A stretch of DNA of 10,665 nucleotides, from assembly GCA_013824055.1 (NCBI GenBank), contig PNNE01000170.1:1-10665 (forward strand). The letters are read 5' to 3'. This DNA is from Rhodobacter sp. Lineage in GTDB: Bacteria; Pseudomonadota; Alphaproteobacteria; Rhodobacterales; Rhodobacteraceae. The translations under genes were made by a program, and so were the position numbers. The notes below the pieces were generated by a model, which was not told where the DNA came from, did no database searches, and was given only the letters and a program-made list of their open reading frames with translations. This document shows positions 5,559 to 10,665 of the stretch, piece by piece; the first letter of the stretch is position 1, and every line of letters begins with the position of its first letter.

Positions 5559-6631
5559 CAGATCATGCCCCGGTTCAGGATTCCGCGCGGATCGAATTTC
5601 GCCTTCACCCCGGCCACCAGCGCCGCCACCTCGGGTGCCTCGGAAGGAAAGGCCGGACCGCCTTCGCCCCGGACCAGCGTCGCATGGCCCCGGCCTGCGA
5701 CGGCAGCCGCGACATCGGCACCGCGCCCCGGCTCCAGCAGCACCCAGATCAGCCCGCCACCCCAGTCCCAAAGAGCCGCGCCCCCCAGGCGCGCAACCAC
5801 GTCGGCGGCGGCGGTCGGCAGGGTGGCGATCCGCCAGACCTCACCCGGCCTGCCTTGCAGGGGCACCACATCGCGCACCTCGCGCCAGGCCATGGCCGAG
5901 GCATCGCCCTCGATGACGTCACCACCGACGAGGTCGCGCAGCCGGCCCAGGCGATAGCCGACCGAGCCCGCCATGCCTTCCACCCGGATCAGCGACCGCC
6001 CCGAATGTCTGGCCACACCGGACACATCGAAGGGCGAGCCCAGCGCCGCCCGCAAGGCCGCCAGCCCTGCCGCATCCGCCAGCCCCTCGATCACCAGCGT
6101 CGCTTCGGCCTCGGGCTGGGCCTGGACCTTGAAGCTGACCGCGCTCAGCACCCCCAAGGTCCCCCGACTGCCTGCCAGAAGCTTCACCAGGTCATAGCCG
6201 GTGACGTTCTTCATCACCCGGCCGCCGTTCTTGACCACGGCTCCGCTGCCATCGACGAAGCGCACCCCAAGTGCTGCATCGCGGGCCGCGCCCACCTGCA
6301 CCCGGCGCGGGCCCGAGGCGTTGGCCGCCAGCACCCCGCCGATGGTCGACAGGCCCTCGCGCCCCAGAAGGCCGCGCAGGTCCGGCACTTCGAAGGCCAG
6401 CCGCTGCCGGTCCGCCGCCAGCACCGCCTCGACCTCGGCCACGGGGGTTCCGGCCTTTGCCACCAGCGTCAGCGCGCCGGGTTCGTAAAGCTCCACCCCC
6501 GACAGGCCGCCGGTCTCCAGCACCTCGCCCAGCGCAGTGCCGATGGTCCGTGTCCCGCCGCCCCGCACCAGAAGCGGCCCCGAGGCCGCCGCCACCGCTT
6601 CTGCCAGTTCCGCTTCACTCGAAGGCCGCAT
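5558..6631 (-). CDS. glcE: Glycolate oxidase, FAD-binding subunit GlcE
   Basis: This 357-residue second flavin subunit of glycolate oxidase is normally required together with GlcD and GlcF. The PCMH-type FAD-binding fold shows in LLVRGGGTRT (about 20-29), STIGGVLAANASGPRR (about 95-110), and KNGGRVMKNVTGYDLVKLLAGSRGTLGVL (about 134-162). It lacks the extended C-terminal substrate half seen in GlcD, which is normal for GlcE (about 350 residues). I chose ATG 6631 because AAAGG lies 7 bases before it and the protein then begins MRPSSEAELAEAV, like homologues. ATG 6658 and 6646 are in frame but lack ribosome binding sites. It sits 61 bases after glcD, with a GC-rich hairpin in the gap, and overlaps glcF by one base. 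Confidence 0.95.
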   Translation of the reverse strand: MRPSSEAELAEAVAAASGPLLVRGGGTRTIGTALGEVLETGGLSGVELYEPGALTLVAKAGTPVAEVEAVLAADRQRLAFEVPDLRGLLGREGLSTIGGVLAANASGPRRVQVGAARDAALGVRFVDGSGAVVKNGGRVMKNVTGYDLVKLLAGSRGTLGVLSAVSFKVQAQPEAEATLVIEGLADAAGLAALRAALGSPFDVSGVARHSGRSLIRVEGMAGSVGYRLGRLRDLVGGDVIEGDASAMAWREVRDVVPLQGRPGEVWRIATLPTAAADVVARLGGAALWDWGGGLIWVLLEPGRGADVAAAVAGRGHATLVRGEGGPAFPSEAPEVAALVAGVKAKFDPRGILNRGMI

Positions 6632-6670
6632 CGACCTGCCTTTCATCCTTGCAGACATATCCCGGGGGGT

Positions 6671-6688
6671 CCGGGGGCTGGCCCCCGG
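6671..6688. repeat. GC-rich hairpin between glcD and glcE
   Basis: CCGGGGGC (6671-6678), TG, GCCCCCGG (6681-6688) is a perfect inverted repeat; as RNA it would form 7 pairs with a 4-base loop. It lies just after the glcD stop, inside the operon. It may protect or process the glcD message or act as a partial terminator. Similar G/C-run hairpins are common between genes in this bacterial group. Confidence 0.6.
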
Positions 6689-6692
6689 GGCT

Positions 6693-8126
6693 TCAGCCAG
6701 CGCGCCGCGTCAGGCTCGTCGCCAATGGAAACACCTTCGCCGGGTTCAGCAGCCACTTCGGATCAAAGACATCCTTCACCCGCATCTGCGCCTCCATGTC
6801 GGCGGGCGCGAACTGCACCGCCATCAGGTCGCGCTTTTCGATCCCCACCCCGTGCTCGCCGGTCAGGCAGCCGCCGACCTCGACGCAAAGCTTCAGGATA
6901 TCGGCGCCCATCCGTTCGCAGATCTCCAGATCGCCGGGCTTGTTCGCGTCATACAGGATCAGCGGATGCATGTTCCCGTCACCGGCATGAAAAACGTTTC
7001 CAACGGCAAGTCCGTGCTCTTCGCTCAACTCGCCGATCCGGCGCAGGACGTAAGGCAGGCTGGAAACCGGGATCGTGCCGTCAAGGCACATGTAGTCCGA
7101 GATCCTGCCGATCGCCGAAAACGCCGACTTGCGCCCCAGCCAGATCCGCTTGGCCTGGGCCTCATCCTCGGCCTCGACAAAGGCCACGGGATTGTGCCGC
7201 GCGGCGATCACCTTGATCAGGGCCAGCTGTTCGTCGATCTCGGCCCTTGACCCTTCGACCTCGATGATCAGCAGCGCCTCGCAGTCCGGATAGCCGGCAT
7301 GGGCGAAATCCTCGCAGACCCGGATCAGCATGCGGTCCATGAATTCGATCGCGACGGGCAGGATGCCCGCCTTGATGATGTCGGCAACGCAGGCCCCCGC
7401 CACCTCGTTCGAGGCAAAGCCAGCCATCACCGGCCGCGCGCCCTCGGGCTTGGGCAGGATGCGCAGCCAGGCTTCGGTGACCACGCCAAGCTGGCCCTCC
7501 GATCCGCAGACGACCCCCAGAAGGTCCGGCCCCGACGGCTCGCCCCAGGGCCCGCCCAGCGTGACCACCGTCCCGTCCATCTGCACCAGAGTCACGCCCA
7601 GAAGGTTGTTCGTCGTCACCCCGTATTTCAGGCAATGCGCCCCGCCGCTGTTCATCGCGATGTTCCCGGCAATCGCGCAGGCCAGCTGGCTGGAGGGGTC
7701 GGGCGCGTAGAAGAACCCCTCGGCCTCGACAGCGCCGCTGACCGACAGGTTGGTCCGCCCCGCCTGCACCCGGATGAACCGGTTCGCGTAATCCGTCTCG
7801 ATCACCGCGTTCATCCGCGCGACGCCCAGGATCACCGAATCCGCCGTCGGCATCGCGCCACCGGCCAGACTGGTCCCCGACCCGCGCGGGACCACCGGGA
7901 CGCCGTGCTCCCAGCAGACCCGCAGCACGGCGCTGACCTCCTCGGTCGTGCGGGGCAGGACGGCGGCAAGCGGCGGGCAGCGGTAGGCGGTCAGCGCGTC
8001 GCATTCATAGACGCGCAGCCCTTCCGGCGCGTCGATCACGGCATCGGCGGGCAGGACGGCACGCAGTCGCGCCACGATCCGGGCCTTGCGGGCGATCACC
8101 CCCTGGTCGGGCGCTGGCATGTCCAT
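6693..8126 (-). CDS. glcD: Glycolate oxidase, catalytic FAD subunit GlcD
   Basis: This 477-residue flavoprotein oxidises glycolate to glyoxylate at the head of the GlcDEF complex, feeding two-carbon (photorespiratory/phosphoglycolate) metabolism. The N-terminal FAD-binding domain shows VVPRGSGTSLAGGAMP (about 78-93), DPSSQLACAIAGNIAMNSGG (about 143-162) and VVCGSEGQLGVVTEAWLRI (about 205-223). The C-terminal FAD-oxidase domain carries H380-AGDGN-MH387 and LTGEHGVGIEKRDLM (about 421-435), which are invariant in the GlcD/D-lactate dehydrogenase family. Gene context (glcE, glcF) settles GlcD over D-lactate dehydrogenase. ATG 8126 is supported by AGGGGA 7 bases upstream. It is the first gene of the operon, with a likely promoter at 8156-8182. 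Confidence 0.97.
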   Translation of the reverse strand: MDMPAPDQGVIARKARIVARLRAVLPADAVIDAPEGLRVYECDALTAYRCPPLAAVLPRTTEEVSAVLRVCWEHGVPVVPRGSGTSLAGGAMPTADSVILGVARMNAVIETDYANRFIRVQAGRTNLSVSGAVEAEGFFYAPDPSSQLACAIAGNIAMNSGGAHCLKYGVTTNNLLGVTLVQMDGTVVTLGGPWGEPSGPDLLGVVCGSEGQLGVVTEAWLRILPKPEGARPVMAGFASNEVAGACVADIIKAGILPVAIEFMDRMLIRVCEDFAHAGYPDCEALLIIEVEGSRAEIDEQLALIKVIAARHNPVAFVEAEDEAQAKRIWLGRKSAFSAIGRISDYMCLDGTIPVSSLPYVLRRIGELSEEHGLAVGNVFHAGDGNMHPLILYDANKPGDLEICERMGADILKLCVEVGGCLTGEHGVGIEKRDLMAVQFAPADMEAQMRVKDVFDPKWLLNPAKVFPLATSLTRRAG

Positions 8127-8146
8127 TCGGCGATCCCCTGGCTGAC

Positions 8147-8165
8147 TGGTAAGAAATTATAACCA
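8147..8165. promoter_or_regulatory. Operator-like inverted repeat at the glcD promoter
   Basis: TGGTAA at 8147-8152 and TAACCA at 8160-8165 form an imperfect inverted repeat (5 of 6 positions), and it covers the -10 box. TGGT/ACCA half-sites are typical of FadR-type GntR regulators such as GlcC, but their usual spacing is shorter, so identity is uncertain. No glcC-like gene lies in this window. Confidence 0.3.
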
Positions 8166-8182
8166 ATTTGCCCTGCTGACAA
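8156..8182 (-). promoter_or_regulatory. Putative promoter of glcDEF
   Basis: On the - strand TTGTCA (8182-8177) and TATAAT (8161-8156) are 15 bases apart. The -10 box is perfect; the spacer is slightly short, or 16 if CTTGTC is used as the -35. The predicted start near 8149 gives a leader of about 23 bases containing the glcD ribosome binding site. Confidence 0.55.
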
Positions 8183-8202
8183 GAAGAATCCCGGCCCCTG
8201 AA

Positions 8203-8246
8203 GCCTGTCCGACAAAAGTGGAATCCGGTTTTGTCGAAAGACAGGC
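8203..8246. repeat. Inverted repeat IR1 in the glcD/DUF599 spacer
   Basis: GCCTGTC (8203-8209) and CGACAAAA (8210-8217) pair with TTTTGTCG (8229-8236) and GACAGGC (8240-8246). The result is a 15-bp stem with a 3-base bulge (AAA, 8237-8239) and an 11-base loop. It begins with the same GCCTGTCCGAC sequence as IR2, so the two are related copies of a repeat unit. Confidence 0.8.
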
Positions 8247-8260
8247 GACCACCAAGCCTT

Positions 8261-8302
8261 TAGAGCCTGTCCGACGCTTCTATCTGCGTCGGACAGGCTC
8301 TA
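8261..8302. repeat. Perfect 17-bp inverted repeat IR2 (MITE-like)
   Basis: TAGAGCCTGTCCGACGC (8261-8277) and its exact reverse complement (8286-8302) surround an 8-base loop. The unit is bounded by TA on both sides, as expected for elements that duplicate a TA target (IS630/Tc1-like), and has no coding capacity. It ends 10 bases before the DUF599 start codon. It could act as a repeat-element remnant, a terminator or insulator, or a leader hairpin. Confidence 0.8.
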
Positions 8303-8312
8303 GTCTTCGGGC

Positions 8313-8999
8313 ATGACACTGGACCTTGGCAGCCTTCCGACACTTGACCTCATCCTGCTGGCGGGGTTGGTCCTGGCCTGGCTTGCCTCGGGCTGGCTGA
8401 GCGAGCATCCGCCGCGCAGCCTGCCTTCGGTGTCCCTGCTGATGGAGGACTACCGGCGCGACTGGATGCGGACCTTCGTCACCCGCCAGCCGCGCATCTT
8501 CGACGCCACGCTGATCGACAGCCTGCGGCAGGGCACCGCCTTCTTCGCCAGCGCCTGCATGATCGCCATCGGCGGCGGCGTCGCGCTGATCGGCAATGCC
8601 GCCGCAGTTCAGCGGCTGACCGACGAGCTTCCGCTGTCCGGGGGGCCGGAGGTCGCGCTGAAGATGCTGCCGGTGATCGGGTTCCTGGCCAATGCGCTGT
8701 TGAAATTCGTCTGGGCGCACCGGCTGTTCGGCTATTGCTCGATCCTGATGGCCGCCGTCCCGAACGATCCCGCGGACCCCCTGGCCTTCCACCGTGCCGG
8801 CCAGGCGGCAGAGATCAACATCACCGCCGCGCGCAGCTTCAACCGGGGCCTGAAGTCGATCTACTTTGCCCTTGCCGCCCTGGGCTGGCTGCTTGGCCCC
8901 TGGGGGTTGCTGGCGGGCACGGTTCTGGCCACCGGCATCCTGCTGCGGCGCGAATTTGCCAGCCATTCACGCCAGGTGATCCTGGCGCGCGAGCCTTAG
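8313..8999 (+). CDS. DUF599 family integral membrane protein
   Basis: The product has 228 residues. Hydrophobic segments lie at about 11-28, 75-97, 117-147 and 184-211, giving four likely membrane helices. The conserved block YRRDWMRTFVTRQPRIFDA (about 47-65) followed by LRQGTAFFASACMIAIGG (about 71-88) is characteristic of DUF599 proteins in Rhodobacterales. NITAARSFNRGLKSIYFALA (about 169-188) is also typical. The molecular function is unknown. The start is supported by homologue-like N-terminal hydrophobicity, but no Shine-Dalgarno precedes it and a strong hairpin ends 10 bases upstream. TAGTCT at 8301-8306 could serve a leaderless mRNA. The last 33 bases overlap the convergent amine oxidase gene. 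Confidence 0.88.
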   Translation: MTLDLGSLPTLDLILLAGLVLAWLASGWLSEHPPRSLPSVSLLMEDYRRDWMRTFVTRQPRIFDATLIDSLRQGTAFFASACMIAIGGGVALIGNAAAVQRLTDELPLSGGPEVALKMLPVIGFLANALLKFVWAHRLFGYCSILMAAVPNDPADPLAFHRAGQAAEINITAARSFNRGLKSIYFALAALGWLLGPWGLLAGTVLATGILLRREFASHSRQVILAREP

Positions 9000-10217
9000 G
9001 GCCAGTTGCCCGGCCACGGCCTCGCCCGAGAGCCGCGCCCCGGCGGCGGTCTGCTTCAGGCCCCCGGCCAGCGCCTCGCCGGCGAACCAGATCCGCTCGC
9101 CCACCGGGCGCTTCAGCACCTCGCGGGCCTCGGCCCTTCCGGGTCTGGCGGCGGCATAGGCGCCCCGGACGTGGCGCTCGGCGCTCCAGTTCGTCATGGT
9201 GCCGTGGGTGACGGCGCGGCGCACGTCCGAGCCGAAGATGTCCACCAGCCGGTCGGTCACGAAATCCACCGCCGCCGCGCGGCCCGCCGCCTCCATCTCC
9301 CAGGCGAAGTCGCCGCCGACAAAGCCGACCATCAGGTCAAGGTCGAAGGGGAAGGCCAGAAAATACAGGTCGTGGCGCGCATGGCGTTCGATCAGGACAT
9401 CGTCGAAGGGTTTCAGGCCAAGCCGCGTGCCGTCGATCTGCACCGGGATCTTGGTCAAAAGCCCCATCGGCAGGTCGCAGATCGCTTCCCGGTGGCTGTC
9501 CGGCAGGTCGGGAGTGAAGGCGATGTCCTCGAAGGCAAGGACCCCGGTCGAGACGGTGACGATGACGGCCTGTGCGCGGATCGTGCCCTGCGTCGTCTCG
9601 ACCTCGACCCCCGGCCCGTCCCAGCGGATGCGACGGACGGGCGTTCCCAGTGTCACCGGCACCTCGGCGCCCCAGCGGTGGATCAGCGCGCCAAAGCCCT
9701 CTCGGGTAAGATAGTTCGGGTCCAGCTCTGCCGCCGCGCGGTAGTCGGTCACGCTGATCTCGTCATCGTCCGCGCCAAAGTCCATCGGCCCGGCGAAGGT
9801 CGCGCTGACGCGCAGGCTGTGGCAGGCCTCGACCAGAGTCGAGAGCCGGTCACTGGTGCCCTTGTGTCGCTGGATGCAGGCGGCAAGTTCGGCCTCGGCA
9901 CGCTTTTCGGCCGCCATCTCGGCCTCGGTGGCCTTCCGGCGACCGATCCACAGGTGGTCAAGCCCGACGTCATGGGGCTGCAAGGTCCAGCCCGCCGCGA
10001 CGGCTTCGGGGAAGAACGGGTTGCGGTCGGCGGCGTGAAGCCAGGCGCAGCCGATGTCGAAGGGGACGCCGAAATCCGTGGTCGTGGTCAAGGCGCGGCC
10101 ACCGATCCGGTCCATTGCCTCGACCACCCGGACGGTCAGCCCCGAGGTCCGCAGGCGCCTGGCCGCCGCCAGTCCCGCGCAGCCCGCGCCCACGATCACC
10201 ACATCCACATCCGACAT
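8967..10217 (-). CDS. FAD-dependent amine oxidase (flavin monoamine/polyamine oxidase family)
   Basis: This 416-residue flavoprotein probably oxidises an amine, polyamine or amino acid with FAD as cofactor. The N-terminal dinucleotide fold is clear: VVIVGAGCAGLAAARRL (about 6-22), then VVEAMDRIGGRALT (about 31-44). FDIGCAWLH (about 53-61) follows. The C-terminal FAD-contacting motif RIWFAGEALAGG with TAAGA and SGEAVA (about 375-402) is typical of the monoamine/spermine oxidase superfamily. The substrate cannot be assigned. ATG 10217 is chosen because AAGGAG lies 6 bases upstream; the in-frame ATG at 10274 would add 19 residues before the nucleotide-binding strand. There is no signal peptide, so it is cytoplasmic. 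It converges with the DUF599 gene, overlapping 33 bases at the 3' ends, and no terminator is visible there. Confidence 0.92.
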   Translation of the reverse strand: MSDVDVVIVGAGCAGLAAARRLRTSGLTVRVVEAMDRIGGRALTTTTDFGVPFDIGCAWLHAADRNPFFPEAVAAGWTLQPHDVGLDHLWIGRRKATEAEMAAEKRAEAELAACIQRHKGTSDRLSTLVEACHSLRVSATFAGPMDFGADDDEISVTDYRAAAELDPNYLTREGFGALIHRWGAEVPVTLGTPVRRIRWDGPGVEVETTQGTIRAQAVIVTVSTGVLAFEDIAFTPDLPDSHREAICDLPMGLLTKIPVQIDGTRLGLKPFDDVLIERHARHDLYFLAFPFDLDLMVGFVGGDFAWEMEAAGRAAAVDFVTDRLVDIFGSDVRRAVTHGTMTNWSAERHVRGAYAAARPGRAEAREVLKRPVGERIWFAGEALAGGLKQTAAGARLSGEAVAGQLALRLARQDHLA

Positions 10218-10284
10218 CCGGCACTCCTTCGCCTGCGCTGCGGACAGGATGACGGAGGGATCGATTCGTGTCACGGAAACCCGT

Positions 10285-10341
10285 CCTTGCCTTGCGGCAG
10301 CAGCCGCGCGGCAAGGGGGAGGCCCCGGTCAGGCCGGGGCC
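10285..10341 (-). terminator. GC-rich hairpins after the partial membrane-protein gene
   Basis: GGCCCCGG (10321-10328), TCAGG, CCGGGGCC (10334-10341) is a perfect 8-bp stem, lying 9 bases after the stop of the right-edge gene. A second stem (CCTTGCC 10285-10291 with GGCAAGG 10310-10316, and an inner GCGGC/GCCGC) follows. No strong U tract is present, so it is a likely but imperfect terminator before the amine oxidase gene. Confidence 0.45.
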
Positions 10342-10350
10342 GAGGCAGGC

Positions 10351-10665
10351 TCAGGCGGCCTTTGCCCCCCTGCGGCCCTCGACCAGCCAGGCGATCACGG
10401 CAAGCCCCGCGGCGAGCAGAAGCCAGGCCCAGGCGGGCAGGAAGGGCGCGACGTTGACCTCGGTGGTCAGGTAGGCCTCGCGCGGGGTGATGCCGATCCA
10501 GCCGCGACCCACGGCAAGGCGGCCCTCGGCCACCGCGCGGATGTCGGGGGTGCCGGGTTCCAGCCGCGTGACACCACCCCGCGTCGCCTCGGCAAGCGGT
10601 GCCAGGTCCGCGCCAGAGGCAATCGTCTCGACGAATTCGCGAGGCGTTGCGGGGCCGACGGCGAT
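10351..10665 (-). CDS. C-terminal part of a membrane-anchored protein of unknown function (runs off the window)
   Basis: The frame is open from the right edge to the TGA at 10351-10353, giving the last 104 residues of a larger protein. The visible part begins IAVGPATPREFVETIASG, continues as a soluble segment (ITPREAYLTTEVNVAPF), and ends with one membrane helix (LPAWAWLLLAAGLAVIAWLV) and a short basic tail EGRRGAKAA. Such an ending is reminiscent of the BatA-like/glutamine-amidotransferase-type membrane proteins found beside MoxR and DUF58 genes, but nothing visible here proves it. A GTG at 10533 is in frame but is not a credible start, because coding continues upstream. Confidence 0.7.
   Translation of the reverse strand: MAVGPATPREFVETIASGADLAPLAEATRGGVTRLEPGTPDIRAVAEGRLAVGRGWIGITPREAYLTTEVNVAPFLPAWAWLLLAAGLAVIAWLVEGRRGAKAA

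Noticed and set aside
4464..5957. 497-codon + strand frame across glcF and glcE
   Set aside because: Antisense shadow typical of GC-rich DNA; glcF and glcE carry all the family motifs.
5684..7216. 510-codon + strand frame across glcE and glcD
   Set aside because: Longest shadow frame in the window, but Pro/Arg/His-rich, without motifs, and antisense to conserved GlcD/GlcE sequence.
8203..8302. CRISPR array or tRNA in the repeat-rich spacer
   Set aside because: There are only three copies of an 11-base motif in mixed orientation with uneven spacing, and no cloverleaf can be drawn; hairpin repeats explain it.
8280..8966. 228-codon - strand frame opposite the DUF599 gene
   Set aside because: Its start lies within the + strand gene and the sequence is Gln/Arg-rich with no hydrophobic or domain pattern, unlike the DUF599 frame.
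9006..10457. 483-codon + strand frame across the amine oxidase
   Set aside because: Antisense to a clear FAD amine oxidase; composition is shadow-like.

Overview
This is a GC-rich window from an alphaproteobacterium, most likely of the Rhodobacteraceae (Rhodobacter/Paracoccus-like). The basis is composition, the style of the IbpA-type small heat-shock protein, a Rhodobacteraceae-looking DUF599 membrane protein, and GlcD/E/F sequences. No rRNA, tRNA, CRISPR array or intact insertion sequence is visible.

Left part (1-1930). A winged-helix / TolB-FlgO-like / TPR regulator lies on the + strand and is split by one in-frame TAA codon at 1020-1022. The frame is otherwise open from 51 to 1571, so this is a recent nonsense mutation or a sequencing error, not a frameshift. 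Its promoter elements are spaced so that the mRNA would be leaderless. A 60-codon ORF of unknown function with a good ribosome binding site follows at 1681. A strong bidirectional terminator at 1883-1909 separates it from the next unit.

Middle part (1929-4186, - strand). Two secreted trypsin-like serine proteases are encoded in tandem with a 4-base ATGA overlap. They look like an old duplication and share a C-terminal GAKF-x-x-P tail. Immediately downstream is an Hsp20/IbpA gene with its own heat-shock-type promoter and a leader whose last hairpin matches the ROSE RNA-thermometer pattern: a U(U/C)GCU strand with a bulged G paired to the Shine-Dalgarno AGGA.

Glycolate region (4272-8126, - strand). 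glcD, glcE and glcF form an operon for the three-subunit glycolate oxidase, which converts glycolate to glyoxylate. A likely promoter and an imperfect operator-like inverted repeat lie just upstream of glcD. The divergent spacer to the next gene carries two strong inverted repeats built on the shared sequence GCCTGTCCGAC, probably a small repeat element or MITE remnant.

Right part (8313-10665). A DUF599 membrane protein on the + strand converges on, and overlaps by 33 bases, a FAD-dependent amine oxidase on the - strand. The last 104 codons of a membrane-anchored protein of unknown function enter from the right edge on the - strand.

Most of the window is ordinary accessory/metabolic chromosome. 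I see no clear undescribed multi-gene system. The items most worth a second look are the ROSE-like leader, the interrupted regulator, the paired proteases with a conserved tail, and the repeat cluster at 8203-8302.
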